Source of the DNA: Rhodopirellula halodulae
GTDB lineage: Bacteria > Planctomycetota > Planctomycetia > Pirellulales > Pirellulaceae
Reading direction: 5' to 3'
DNA length: 64,000 nt
NCBI RefSeq assembly: GCF_020966775.1
Contig: NZ_JAJKFV010000014.1
Coordinates: 1 to 64,000 of the forward strand
The notes below the pieces were generated by a model that was given only the letters and a program-made list of their open reading frames with translations, had not been told where the DNA came from and did no database searches. A program made the translations under genes and the position numbers. The number at the start of each line of letters is the position of its first letter. The stretch's first letter is position 1. Shown in pieces: positions 8,717-18,223 of the stretch.

Positions 8717-10417
8717 ATGAAACTCTTCGCGGAACTTTTTCGACGACTCGATCAAACGACCAAAACGAATGAAAAGGTCGCCGCGATCGCTGCGTACATG
8801 TCGGCGGCGGCACCCGAGGACGCCGGGTGGGCAATCGCCGCACTCAGCGGGAGACGCGTCAAACGCTTGGTTTCGACGGGTTTGCTGCGTCGACTGGCTG
8901 CTGAACAGGCCGGCGTCCCCGATTGGTTGTTCGAGGAATCGTACGACGCCGTCGGCGATCTGGCGGAGACCATCACGCTGCTCGTGCCCGCAGGAAACTC
9001 GTCCGCTGCGGATTCCCGCAGTTTGTCAGAATGGATGCATGAAAAAGTTCTGCCGCTGTCCCGCATGGACGAATCGCAGCAATCCGACGCCGTCCGACAA
9101 ATGTGGGCGGAAACGCGAGGCACCTCGCGGTTGATCCTGATGAAATTGATCACCGGAGCATTTCGGGTCGGCGTCAGTTCGCGTTTGGTCGCTCGCGGGA
9201 TCGCCGAATCCAATGGGTTGCCGGCGGACGTGATCGCTCACCGGTTGATGGGCGATTGGTCCCCCACGCCCGAGTTTGTGCAGAAACTCCATTCGCCTGA
9301 TCTGGACGATGCCCTGCACAGCCGGCCTTATCCATTTTGTCTCGCGCACGCCCTCGCGGACGATGCGAATGAAACGGGCGACGCACCGGATTGGTCTGCC
9401 TTGGGTGATCCGGCGGACTACCAAGCGGATTGGAAATGGGACGGAATTCGCGGACAGGTCATCCGCCGTGCGGGACGGACCTACATCTGGTCTCGTGGCG
9501 AAGACCTGATGGTGGATCGCTGGCCGGAGATCGAACGTGCTGCGGAGTTTCTGCCGGACGGCACGGTGCTGGACGGGGAAATTTTGGCGAGCCGATTCGC
9601 AACCACGGATGCGTCGAGTCCATCGATCGAGGTTCTGCCGTTCGCCCAGCTCCAACGTCGCATCGGACGCAAAACCGTCGGCAAGAAACTGCTCACCGAA
9701 GTTCCCGTCATGTTCCACGCGTTTGACTGCATCGAAGCGAACGGGCTGGATCTGCGTGAGCAACCTCTGTTCGAGCGTCGCGAACAACTGCAATCGATCC
9801 TGGCGAAGCATCAACCTCCCAGCATGGTTTGGAACGAACCACTTTCGTTTTCCAGTTGGCAGGGACTTGCCGACCTTCGTTCGCAAAGCCGTGATGTGCT
9901 GGCCGAAGGCGTGATGATCAAGCGGCTGGACGCGCCGTACAGCGTCGGTCGCACACGAGGCGTGTGGTGGAAATGGAAACTCGCACCGCACACGGTCGAC
10001 GCGGTGTTGATCTATGCTCAGCGAGGCCATGGCAAACGGGCGAGTCTCTACACGGACTACACCTTCGCAGTTTGGGATGGCGACAAACTGGTTCCATTCG
10101 CGAAAGCCTACAGCGGTTTGACCGACGCCGAAATTCAGAAGGTCGACCGCTTTGTTCGTGACAACACGTCGGAGCGTTTTGGACCGGTGCGAAGTGTTCA
10201 ACCCGAGTTGGTGATGGAACTGGCTTTTGAGGGATTGCAACGCAGCACGCGGCACAAGTCCGGCATCGCGACTCGTTTTCCCCGCATTGTTCGTTGGCGA
10301 ACGGACAAGAAACCCGAGGACGCGGATCGCTTGTCTGATCTACTCGCCATGCTGCCTGATCCCGAGCCCAAATCAATCTCGGTCAAAAATGAATCGGCTT
10401 CGCCACGAAACATTTGA
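8717..10417 (+). CDS. ATP-dependent DNA ligase (LigB/LigC-type, damage-response clade)
   Basis: A 566-residue ligase that seals nicks using ATP. The N-terminal helical domain covers roughly residues 1-200; the adenylation domain begins with the nucleotidyl-lysine motif K240-W-D-G-I-R-G. Later motifs include a D-G-E-I-L segment, A-E-G-V-M-I-K-R near residues 395-405 and V-W-W-K-W-K. The OB-fold domain ends near V-M-E-L-A-F-E-G and R-F-P-R-I-V-R-W-R, typical of the clade described as cisplatin-damage-response ligase. The family is usually clustered with an Lhr-type helicase, an MBL-fold exonuclease and the PdeM nuclease; here only the helicase is nearby. ATG at 8717 gives M-K-L-F-A-E-L and was chosen over the open frame from 8642. 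Confidence 0.92.
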   Translation: MKLFAELFRRLDQTTKTNEKVAAIAAYMSAAAPEDAGWAIAALSGRRVKRLVSTGLLRRLAAEQAGVPDWLFEESYDAVGDLAETITLLVPAGNSSAADSRSLSEWMHEKVLPLSRMDESQQSDAVRQMWAETRGTSRLILMKLITGAFRVGVSSRLVARGIAESNGLPADVIAHRLMGDWSPTPEFVQKLHSPDLDDALHSRPYPFCLAHALADDANETGDAPDWSALGDPADYQADWKWDGIRGQVIRRAGRTYIWSRGEDLMVDRWPEIERAAEFLPDGTVLDGEILASRFATTDASSPSIEVLPFAQLQRRIGRKTVGKKLLTEVPVMFHAFDCIEANGLDLREQPLFERREQLQSILAKHQPPSMVWNEPLSFSSWQGLADLRSQSRDVLAEGVMIKRLDAPYSVGRTRGVWWKWKLAPHTVDAVLIYAQRGHGKRASLYTDYTFAVWDGDKLVPFAKAYSGLTDAEIQKVDRFVRDNTSERFGPVRSVQPELVMELAFEGLQRSTRHKSGIATRFPRIVRWRTDKKPEDADRLSDLLAMLPDPEPKSISVKNESASPRNI

Positions 10418-10455
10418 GACAAATGTTCTACACTTGTCGAACTCGTCAACGGCCC

Positions 10456-10479
10456 GTAATGCAGCCTGCCAGGCTGCAT
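10456..10479 (+). repeat. GTAA-headed perfect palindrome
   Basis: GTA followed by ATGCAGCCTG, a central C and the exact inverse CAGGCTGCAT: a perfect 10-base stem. It starts 38 bases after the ligase stop in the same sense, in a convergent gap. A second small hairpin (CTGG/CCAG) lies near 10568-10579. It may act as a terminator although no T-run follows. Confidence 0.75.
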
Positions 10480-10619
10480 CCTGCCCGTTCACCACCAACG
10501 CAATCTTCAATACCGACGCATTGCATTCAATTCGTGGTTGAATGGCGTTGCCAAGGTGGCGGAACCGGCTGGCAGCCAGTGCCGCGTGGTGACTTCGCAA
10601 CGTGTCGACTGGCTAGCGT

Positions 10620-11648
10620 TCATTTTCGCCCGAGCATTCGGTCCAGCGAATCCGAGGTTTGATAGATCAACGCTTCCGGATAGTGTGCGTACGGATGGAA
10701 ATACTCGAAGGTCAAATAGCCGTCGTATCCGATGCCGTCAAACGCTTCCAACACGGCGGGCCAATTCGTGGTTCCATCCAGCAAGGGGCGAAACGCTTCC
10801 AACGAGTGATCGCTTCCCTTCTTGGTGTACTCCTTCAAGTGCACGTTCTGGATTCGATCACCCAAGATCGGGATCCAGTGTTCGGGGAACTGATACTCCA
10901 TGATGTTTCCTGTGTCGAAATGAACGCGAACGTGCTCGCTGTCAAAGCTGTCCACAAATTCTGCCATCTCCATCGGTGACATCAGGAAACCGTTGAAGAA
11001 GATGTTCTCCATATTCATCTTCACACCCAGCTTTTCCGCCTCGGGCAACAACTTGCCGATCGCTTCTCGAGCCCGAGCGTCACACACATCGTTGGGTGTC
11101 GGATCATGGTCTTCACGCCACGGCATGTGCACGGCACCGGGAACCACCAGCAAATTTTCCGTCCCCAAGTCATGGGCGGCTCGCGTCATTTTGCTGGCCA
11201 GTTCCATCCCGCGGGAACGTTCCGCCGGATCGTTGCTGGTCAGCGGATAAGGCCAAAACAAAAACGAACAAACGCCGCTGATCGCGATTCCGATTTCGTC
11301 CGCCATCTTGCGGATTTCGGTGAACTCCTTCGTTCCCGATTTCGGTGACAAATCGCTGTCTAAGTCATAGTTCAGCTCGATGCCGTCGAATCCAGCATCC
11401 TTGGCCATTTGCAAGCATTGCTTCAGCGACATCTTGTCCGGGTATGGAAACGCCCACAAATTGATCGACTTTTTGAAGTCATACTTTGGCCGGTCTTGGC
11501 TCAAAGTTTGCAACTCATTCGCCGGAGAGGCCCCCGTTTTCCCCGCCGCGATCGCACCGGACAATGCCGCTCCACCAAAGGCCGCATAGCTCAGCCATTC
11601 TCGGCGATCCACGGACGATTGCGACTTGGATGAATGATGGTTTCCCAT
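10620..11648 (-). CDS. Sugar-phosphate isomerase/epimerase-like TIM-barrel protein, exported
   Basis: A 342-residue protein with an N-terminal export signal containing D-R-R-E-W-L and a Gly/Ala-rich hydrophobic stretch (Tat-like). The rest resembles xylose-isomerase-like TIM barrels (hydroxypyruvate isomerase, IolE and relatives): G-F-D-G-I-E-L-N-Y-D, N-M-E-N-I-F metal-binding strand, V-H-F-D-T-G-N-I and N-V-H-L-K-E-Y, which supply the Glu/Asp/His metal ligands of the fold. The substrate cannot be told. ATG at 11648 has GGAG eight bases upstream. It sits in reverse orientation between the ligase and its partner helicase, an insertion into what is normally one gene group. The C terminus (F-E-Y-F-H-P-Y) is complete. 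Confidence 0.85.
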   Translation of the reverse strand: MGNHHSSKSQSSVDRREWLSYAAFGGAALSGAIAAGKTGASPANELQTLSQDRPKYDFKKSINLWAFPYPDKMSLKQCLQMAKDAGFDGIELNYDLDSDLSPKSGTKEFTEIRKMADEIGIAISGVCSFLFWPYPLTSNDPAERSRGMELASKMTRAAHDLGTENLLVVPGAVHMPWREDHDPTPNDVCDARAREAIGKLLPEAEKLGVKMNMENIFFNGFLMSPMEMAEFVDSFDSEHVRVHFDTGNIMEYQFPEHWIPILGDRIQNVHLKEYTKKGSDHSLEAFRPLLDGTTNWPAVLEAFDGIGYDGYLTFEYFHPYAHYPEALIYQTSDSLDRMLGRK

Positions 11649-11786
11649 GGAAGCGGCTCCTGGATCGACGTTGGGGATGATGGAGGATGTTCCCTAGCCT
11701 AACCCAACGCACGACACCGCAGTGGACATTGCCACGTCGCAACACTCCATTGCGTATGTCATGTCTTACATGGCGGCGCAAAAGGC

Positions 11787-11810
11787 GTCGGCCAAGAGTG
11801 GCCAACCTAC
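11787..11810 (-). repeat. GTAG-headed palindrome of the TTGGCC family
   Basis: On the minus strand GTAG is followed by a hairpin TTGGCCA...TGGCCGA, the same as the element at 2998-3021. It is in the divergent gap between the isomerase-like gene and the helicase. The rest of the gap (11826-11917) is a striking pyrimidine-rich leader of repeated CTC/CTT triplets directly before the helicase ATG, without a Shine-Dalgarno site. Confidence 0.75.
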
Positions 11811-11917
11811 GAAGCATTGAGCCGCCACCAGCATCACTGACGTTCCTCCGCCCTCCACACTCAGTCCTCTCTTCTCAGCCCTTCTCCCTTACTCCTTCTC
11901 CCTCACTCCTCCTCTTC

Positions 11918-14398
11918 ATGTCGAAAACTGATCGCATTCGTCCGAGAGAGCTGGTGGATCGATTTTTCGCTGTTCGCGATTCCAAACCCTTTCTGTTTCA
12001 GCGTTCGGCTTGGAAAGCCTACTTGTCCGGAAAAAGTGGGCTGGTGCATTCCGCCACTGGCACGGGCAAAACGCTCGCCGTTTGGATGGGGCCGCTGCTG
12101 CAGTGGATGAATGCAAACAAAGACGCCAGTCGCTGGAATCCCAAACGTCCACCGGGATTGCAAGTCCTCTGGGTCACACCGCTGAAAGCACTGGCCGGCG
12201 ACACAACCGCAGCGATGCAAGCCGCGATTGATGAGCTGAATTTGCCGTGGGATCTGCAAGGCCGCACGGGCGACACCAAAGCCAGTCTCAAAGCGAGGCA
12301 GATGAAGAAGCTGCCAACGGCGATGGTCACGACCCCCGAAAGCTTGACGTTGATGCTGACACACGAGCGTTTGCAGCCGCAACTGTCCGAACTCAAAGCC
12401 GTCATTGTTGACGAATGGCACGAACTGCTGGGGACCAAGCGTGGCGTGCAAGTCGAACTGGCGCTGGCTCGTTTGCGTCGTTGGTCACCCGAGCTGCAAA
12501 CCTGGGGCGTGTCAGCAACGCTGGGCAATTTGGACGAAGCCTTGGAATCGTTGGTCGGTCCTGCCAACGTCGACGACGCGGTGATCATTCACGGCAAGAG
12601 CAAAAAGAAAACCAAACTGTTCTCGATCCTTCCTCGCGTCATCGAACGCTTTCCTTGGTCCGGACACATCGGCACTCGGATGATTCCCGAAGTGGCGAAG
12701 GAAGTCGAACAAGCCAGCTCGTCACTGATCTTTGCCAACACTCGATCCCAGACCGAGATCTGGTACCAAAAACTGCTGGCCCACCGTCCCGACTGGGCCG
12801 GGCAGATTGCTTTGCATCATGGTTCGCTCGACACCAGCGTTCGACATTGGGTCGAAAACGGTTTGCGAGAGGGCAGTTTGAAGACCGTGGTCTGCACCAG
12901 CAGTCTGGACCTCGGCGTCGACTTCACCGCGGTTGACTTGGTGATTCAAATCGGCAGTCCCAAAGGAGCCGCCCGTTTGCTGCAACGTGCCGGACGAAGC
13001 GGCCACCAACCCGGCGCGATCAGTCGACTCGCGTTCGTTCCGACCAATGCGTTTGAATTGATCGAATTGGCGGCTGCACAAGATTCCATCCGAGACGGCA
13101 AGCTCGAATCGCGACCGCTGATCCCCGCGCCGATGGACGTGCTCACGCAACACTTGGTGACCGTCGCCATTGGAGGCGGCTTTGAATCTGACGACTTGCT
13201 GCAGGAAGTCCGCCAAACGCGTGCCTATGAATCGCTGACTCAAACCCAATGGCAATTCGCGATCGATTTTGTGGTTCGCGGCGGCAACACACTGGATGCC
13301 TATCCTGAATTCAAACGAGTCGAGCTGATCGACAGACGCTATCAAGTCACTCAGAAACGTGTGATGTCGACGCATCGCATGAACATCGGGACGATCGTTT
13401 CGGACGCTTCCATGCGAATCAAATTTCTGAAAGGCGGCACGCTGGGAACGGTCGAAGAATCGTTCCTCTCCAAGGTCAGCCCCGGCGACAAATTCCTGTT
13501 CGCCGGCCGACTGGTCGAGTTGGTTCGGATCCAAAACAGCGAAGCCTATGTCAAACGCACCAAGGGCACGCCCGATGCGGTTCCACGTTGGATGGGCGGA
13601 CGCATGCCGCTGTCGAGCGAATTGGCCGAAGGTTTGCGTTTCAAATTGCAGCAAGCCGCCGAGGGCAATTACATCGGTCCCGAGATGAAACGCATGCGAC
13701 CGTTGTTGGAACTGCAACGCGATTGGAGCCACGTTCCCGCCGCGAATGAATTGCTGATTGAATCCATTCGCACGCGTGACGGACACCAGTTGTTCTTCTA
13801 CCCGTTTGCCGGACGGTTGGCACACGAAGGCCTCTCCGCGGTCCTGGCCCATCGGATGTCTCGAATCAAGAAGATTTCATTCTCGTTTGCCTGCAACGAT
13901 TACGGATTTGTGCTGACCTCGCCCGAACCGGCACCGCTTCAAGAAGCCCTCGACGCCGGGTTGTTGTCGCCGGACCAATTGGTGGCCGACATCGGTGAAT
14001 CACTCAACGCGACGGAAATGAGCCGGCGAGGGTTTCGAGCGATCGCACGAATCGCTGGCTTGATCAATGGCGGTTTCCCCGGACGACAAAAGCCCAACAA
14101 GCATTTACAAGCCAGTAGCAACTTGTTCTTTGAAGTCTTCCGCGAATACGATCCTGACAACTTGCTTTTGAAGCAGTGCAACGCGGAAGTCCTCGAGAAC
14201 CAGCTCAACGCTTCTCGCATGGAAGACGCCTTGCGTCGCATTGAACAAAGCCGCGTTGTGCTCAAGCAACCGCCCAAAGTCACCCCGATGGGATTCGGTT
14301 TGTTGGTCGATCGGCTGCGCGAACGACTCTCCAGCGAAACTCTGGCGGACCGCATCGCTCGCATGCAAGCTCAGCTCGAAAAAGCCGCCAATCAATGA
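11918..14398 (+). CDS. Lhr-type ligase-associated DEXH-box DNA helicase
   Basis: An 826-residue superfamily 2 helicase. Walker A reads A-T-G-T-G-K-T (residues 46-52), motif Ia V-T-P-L-K-A-L, Walker B D-E-W-H (165-168, the DEXH form), motif III S-A-T-L-G, and motif VI Q-R-A-G-R-S-G-H-Q. The C-terminal part has the winged-helix and Lhr-specific core with the F-x-P-F-A-G-R segment, as in the short ligase-associated Lhr class. Its role is ATP-driven unwinding in repair, presumably with the ligase at 8717-10417 (inferred from the known association). ATG at 11918 gives M-S-K-T-D-R-I and matches the family start; the upstream frame is open but encodes a pyrimidine-rich leader. No PdeM or exonuclease gene follows. 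Confidence 0.92.
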   Translation: MSKTDRIRPRELVDRFFAVRDSKPFLFQRSAWKAYLSGKSGLVHSATGTGKTLAVWMGPLLQWMNANKDASRWNPKRPPGLQVLWVTPLKALAGDTTAAMQAAIDELNLPWDLQGRTGDTKASLKARQMKKLPTAMVTTPESLTLMLTHERLQPQLSELKAVIVDEWHELLGTKRGVQVELALARLRRWSPELQTWGVSATLGNLDEALESLVGPANVDDAVIIHGKSKKKTKLFSILPRVIERFPWSGHIGTRMIPEVAKEVEQASSSLIFANTRSQTEIWYQKLLAHRPDWAGQIALHHGSLDTSVRHWVENGLREGSLKTVVCTSSLDLGVDFTAVDLVIQIGSPKGAARLLQRAGRSGHQPGAISRLAFVPTNAFELIELAAAQDSIRDGKLESRPLIPAPMDVLTQHLVTVAIGGGFESDDLLQEVRQTRAYESLTQTQWQFAIDFVVRGGNTLDAYPEFKRVELIDRRYQVTQKRVMSTHRMNIGTIVSDASMRIKFLKGGTLGTVEESFLSKVSPGDKFLFAGRLVELVRIQNSEAYVKRTKGTPDAVPRWMGGRMPLSSELAEGLRFKLQQAAEGNYIGPEMKRMRPLLELQRDWSHVPAANELLIESIRTRDGHQLFFYPFAGRLAHEGLSAVLAHRMSRIKKISFSFACNDYGFVLTSPEPAPLQEALDAGLLSPDQLVADIGESLNATEMSRRGFRAIARIAGLINGGFPGRQKPNKHLQASSNLFFEVFREYDPDNLLLKQCNAEVLENQLNASRMEDALRRIEQSRVVLKQPPKVTPMGFGLLVDRLRERLSSETLADRIARMQAQLEKAANQ

Positions 14399-14655
14399 TC
14401 GGCCGTGGCGTTGATCGCATTTGCTACCGATCGCCTCGGCGGGGTGCACGCCGTTTTGTCCCATGCAGCGGTGCCGTATGGGGCCTTCAGCAAAAGCTTG
14501 GCGAAGTGAACCGAAAACGTGCCAGAATTGTCATGCAAACGCGGGCGTTGCAGTGGCGAGTCGGACGGGGCGGGATTCCTCATTCTACCCTTTCACCAGC
14601 TTGGGCATCTCGTCACAATGCCGGCAACTTCTGACCTTTGAATTGGCCAAACGAC

Positions 14656-16356
14656 GTGAACGCTCCCGAAAAATCCGACTCGGCGACCCCAGAAAAAACT
14701 CCGTCCAAGCACTTCATTCGACAAGCCATCGATGAGGATTTGGCCAGCGGTCGATTCGATGGCGTCGCGACGCGTTTCCCGCCCGAACCCAACGGGTACC
14801 TGCACATCGGACACGCGAAAAGCATTTGTCTGAACTTCGGTTTGGCTCGCGAAATGGGTGGCACGTGCAACCTTCGTTTCGACGACACCAACCCGATCAA
14901 AGAAGACACCGAGTACGTCGATTCCATCCAAGACGATGTGCGATGGTTGGGATTTCAGTGGGACAACCTGCATTTCGCCAGCGACTACTTTGATCAACTT
15001 TACGAGTGGGCCGAACAACTCATTCGTGACGGCAAAGCGTATGTCTGCGATCTGACCGCCGAGGAAACTCGCGAGTACCGTGGGACGCTCACCGAACCGG
15101 GCAAAAACTCGCCTCATCGCGATCGCACGCCGGAGGAGAACCTCGAACTGTTCCGAGCCATGAAGGCGGGCAAGTTCAAAGATGGCGAGAAAACGCTGCG
15201 AGCCAAAATCGACATGGCGGCTCCCAACATCAATCTTCGCGACCCGGTGATGTACCGAATCGCTCACGTGCCTCATCACCGCACGGGCGATAAGTGGTGC
15301 ATTTACCCGATGTACGACTGGGCTCACGGACAATCGGATTCGCTGGAGAAAATCACGTTCTCGATTTGCACGTTGGAATTTGAACACCATCGCCCGCTGT
15401 ACAACTGGTACTGCGAAAGCCTGAACATTCATCATCCACGACAAATCGAATTCGCTCGTTTGAACATGACCTACACCGTCATGAGCAAACGCAAGTTGCT
15501 GCAACTGGTCAAAGAGAACCACGTGTCGGGATGGGACGACCCTCGCATGCCAACATTGGTCGGTTTGCGACGTCGTGGTTACACGCCCGAATCCATTCGA
15601 GCGTTCTGCGCTGATATCGGCGTGGCCAAATTCAACAGCACGATCGACGTCATCCGCCTGGAAAACGCCGTTCGCGAACATCTCAACGCGGTCGCACCGC
15701 GACGCATGGCGGTCCTGGATCCGATCAAGCTGACCATCACCAACTGGCCCGAAGGCAAAGTCGAGATGATGTCGGCGATCAACAATCCAGAAGACGAATC
15801 CGCCGGCAGTCGCGAGATCCCTTTCAGTGGCGAACTGTTCATCGAAAGCGATGACTTCCGCGAAGAGGCTCCTCGCAAGTTCTTCCGCTTGAAAAAGGGC
15901 GGAGCGGTTCGCCTGCGTTCCGGTTACATCGTTGATTGTCACGACGTCGTGAAAGACGCCGACGGCAATATCACCGAAGTCCTCTGCACCTACGACCCGG
16001 AAACCAAATCCGGCGAAGACACCTCGGGCCGCAAAGTCAAAGGCACAATCCATTGGGTCAGCCGCGAACATGCGAAACAAGTCACCGTTCGCAACTACGA
16101 CCGACTCTTCAAAGTTGAGAACCCAGACGCCAGTTCCGACACAGGATCGTTCTTGGATCACTTGAACCCGGATTCTCTGACGACGCTGACTGCGTACGTC
16201 GAACCGGAATTGACCAACGTAAGCGCCGGCGACCGAGTCCAGTTCGAACGTTTGGGGTATTACGTCGTGGATCCAGACACAACGACCGACGAAGTTGTCT
16301 ACAACCGCATCGTTCCGTTGCGGGACACATGGGGCAAAATCGCCGCCAAGTCATGA
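14656..16356 (+). CDS. glnS: Glutamine--tRNA ligase
   Basis: A class I aminoacyl-tRNA synthetase that charges tRNA-Gln in the cytosol. The N terminus has [14 protein letters not shown] (HIGH at residues 50-53), the KMSKS equivalent reads V-M-S-K-R-K, and the anticodon-binding beta-barrel domain follows, ending with the usual P-L-R-D-T-W region. Length (566 residues) is normal for bacterial GlnS. GTG at 14656 gives M-N-A-P-E-K; a TTG at 14638 is an alternative. Having GlnS means Gln-tRNA need not come from transamidation. A GTAG palindrome follows the stop by 12 bases. A long open frame on the opposite strand is a composition shadow. Confidence 0.96.
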   Translation: MNAPEKSDSATPEKTPSKHFIRQAIDEDLASGRFDGVATRFPPEPNGYLHIGHAKSICLNFGLAREMGGTCNLRFDDTNPIKEDTEYVDSIQDDVRWLGFQWDNLHFASDYFDQLYEWAEQLIRDGKAYVCDLTAEETREYRGTLTEPGKNSPHRDRTPEENLELFRAMKAGKFKDGEKTLRAKIDMAAPNINLRDPVMYRIAHVPHHRTGDKWCIYPMYDWAHGQSDSLEKITFSICTLEFEHHRPLYNWYCESLNIHHPRQIEFARLNMTYTVMSKRKLLQLVKENHVSGWDDPRMPTLVGLRRRGYTPESIRAFCADIGVAKFNSTIDVIRLENAVREHLNAVAPRRMAVLDPIKLTITNWPEGKVEMMSAINNPEDESAGSREIPFSGELFIESDDFREEAPRKFFRLKKGGAVRLRSGYIVDCHDVVKDADGNITEVLCTYDPETKSGEDTSGRKVKGTIHWVSREHAKQVTVRNYDRLFKVENPDASSDTGSFLDHLNPDSLTTLTAYVEPELTNVSAGDRVQFERLGYYVVDPDTTTDEVVYNRIVPLRDTWGKIAAKS

Positions 16357-16367
16357 ACCAAAATCCC

Positions 16368-16392
16368 GTAGCTGAATTCGTCAAGAATTCAG
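16368..16392 (+). repeat. GTAG-headed palindrome, GAATTC family
   Basis: GTAG then CTGAATTC, loop GTCAA, and GAATTCAG: a perfect 8-base stem. It begins 12 bases after the glnS stop in the same sense, between convergent glnS and polX. It could serve as a 3'-end hairpin for glnS. Confidence 0.75.
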
Positions 16393-16435
16393 AAACACGA
16401 CAACAAACCCGCCACGAATCCCAAACCAATCGCGT

Positions 16436-18169
16436 TCAACCGCCGACGGCTGCCAACCGCTTGGCGAACGCTTCGTAAGGCAACGTGTTGGCAACGTCCG
16501 CGGCGGTCAAACCTCCGCGGCGTGCTTGGCGGATACCGTATCGCATCACCCACAACCCGTCGGTCACGTGGGCGTCCGTGTTGATCACGATCGAGATGCC
16601 GCGTTTCTTGGCCGCTGCTAAGTGAACGTCGTTCAAATCCAGTCGAGCCGGATTGGCGTTCAACTCCAAGAACTTGCCGTTCTCTTTGGCTGCTTGCATC
16701 ACCGCGTCCATGTCGACGTCATACGCTTCGCGTCGATTCAAAATGCGACCGGTGGGATGGGCGATGCAATCCACATGCGGATTCTCAATCGCACCAAGAA
16801 TGCGATCCGTAATTTGGTCGCGAGGCTGTTTCTGCCCGTAGTGAACGCTGCCGAGGATCCAATCGCCTTGTTCCAGCACCTCGTCGGGTAAATCCATTCC
16901 GCCCGATTCCAGGATATCGCACTCGATCCCTTTCAAAATCACCAACCGACCTTCGTAATCCTTGCGAACCTCGTCGATGATCTCCCACTGTTTCAGCAAC
17001 CGTTCGCTGTCCAGTCCACCCGCCATTGAAACGCGTTTGCTGTGGTCGGTAATCGCGATGTATTTCAAGCCTCGCTCAATGGCCGCGTCTGCCATCTCAG
17101 CGATCGTGTTCTGTCCATCGGTCGCGGAGGTGTGCATGTGCAGATCACCCAGCACATCGTCGGTTTCGATCAACGACGGCAATGCGTCCTCGGCAGCCCA
17201 TTGGAATTCGTGTCGGTCCTCTCGAAGCTCCGGTGCAATCCATGGTAAACCGATCGATTGATACACCTCCTCTTCGGAAGCTCCCGCGACGCGAGTTTCA
17301 TCGTCCAATCGAAAGACACCGTATTCGTTGATCTTGTAACCGTGCTCTTTCGCCAGCCGTCGGACGTGAATGTTGTGGGCTTGGCTGCCGGTGAAATATT
17401 GCAGTGCCGCGCCAAATTCGGATGCCTCCACCAAACGCATGTCGACTTGAAAGGCTTTCCCAACGCGAATTGACATCTTTGTGTCGCCGCGGCCGATGAT
17501 CGAAACCAAGCCGGGGAAAGCCGCCAAATGATCCATCGCGGCTTCGCGGTCGCTCGCCACCGCCAGCAGATCCAAGTCGCCCACCGTGTCGCGTCCGCGC
17601 CGGTAACTGCCCGCCCATTCCATCTGTTCGATCGCTTCGCACGTTTGCATGTGCTTGGTGATCTCACGAGTCAGTTCGTCGGCCTTGGACCAATAGATTC
17701 GCTCCGAAGCGGCTTTCGCGATCGCCAGCCCATCCAAAATCGACGCTTCGGTCTTCTTGCCAAAACCTTTCAGCCCCGCGACTCGGCCTTCACGGCATGC
17801 CGCCGCCAGATCGTCCAGCGATTCGATCTGCAACTCTTCCCGAAGCTTGCTCGCCTTTTTGGCCCCCAGCCCCGGAATCCGAGACATTTGAATCACAATT
17901 TCGGGCACCGCTTCACGCAGTTCTTCCAATTGAGGCAGCGACCCGGTGTCCAACAGCACTTGGATCTTCTCAGCGATCGTCTTGCCAATGCCCGATAGCT
18001 TGGACAGATCCTGACTAGGATCTTTCGCCAGATTGGCAATCGGTTCGTCCAAGTCGCGGATTGCGCGGGCGCCGTTCTGGTAAGCCCGAATTCGAAACGG
18101 GTTTTCGCCTCGAAATTCCAGCAATTCGGCCAATTCTTCAAAAACAGCAGCGACGGCGGCGTTGTCCAT
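16436..18169 (-). CDS. polX: DNA polymerase X with C-terminal PHP nuclease domain
   Basis: A 577-residue family X polymerase for gap filling in base-excision repair. It has helix-hairpin-helix segments near residues 57-65 and 97-105, then the nucleotidyltransferase motif G-S-Y-R-R-G-R-D-T-V-G-D-L-D-L-L (187-202) with two metal-binding Asp. The PHP domain begins at D-L-H-M-H-T (342-347) and continues with I-T-D-H-S-K, G-I-E-C-D-I, G-S-V-H and I-N-T-D-A-H, so the 3'-5' exonuclease metal site looks intact. Length matches bacterial PolX. It is probably the last gene of a minus-strand run after the histidine kinase, 54 bases upstream. Confidence 0.96.
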   Translation of the reverse strand: MDNAAVAAVFEELAELLEFRGENPFRIRAYQNGARAIRDLDEPIANLAKDPSQDLSKLSGIGKTIAEKIQVLLDTGSLPQLEELREAVPEIVIQMSRIPGLGAKKASKLREELQIESLDDLAAACREGRVAGLKGFGKKTEASILDGLAIAKAASERIYWSKADELTREITKHMQTCEAIEQMEWAGSYRRGRDTVGDLDLLAVASDREAAMDHLAAFPGLVSIIGRGDTKMSIRVGKAFQVDMRLVEASEFGAALQYFTGSQAHNIHVRRLAKEHGYKINEYGVFRLDDETRVAGASEEEVYQSIGLPWIAPELREDRHEFQWAAEDALPSLIETDDVLGDLHMHTSATDGQNTIAEMADAAIERGLKYIAITDHSKRVSMAGGLDSERLLKQWEIIDEVRKDYEGRLVILKGIECDILESGGMDLPDEVLEQGDWILGSVHYGQKQPRDQITDRILGAIENPHVDCIAHPTGRILNRREAYDVDMDAVMQAAKENGKFLELNANPARLDLNDVHLAAAKKRGISIVINTDAHVTDGLWVMRYGIRQARRGGLTAADVANTLPYEAFAKRLAAVGG

Positions 18170-18223
18170 GAGGGCGATTCAGTTCAGCGATCGTTGTCGA
18201 GTGATGGTTCTGGGATGGACCCA

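Noticed and set aside
9026-10255. A 409-residue open frame opposite the ligase
   Set aside because: The ligase is intact on the plus strand with its KxDG lysine; the reverse frame is composition-driven.
12722-13852. A 376-residue open frame opposite the Lhr helicase
   Set aside because: The plus-strand helicase is complete and conserved; the opposite frame has no start or family support.
14593-16161. A 522-residue open frame opposite glnS
   Set aside because: glnS on the plus strand has all class I synthetase motifs; the reverse frame is a shadow of its codon bias.
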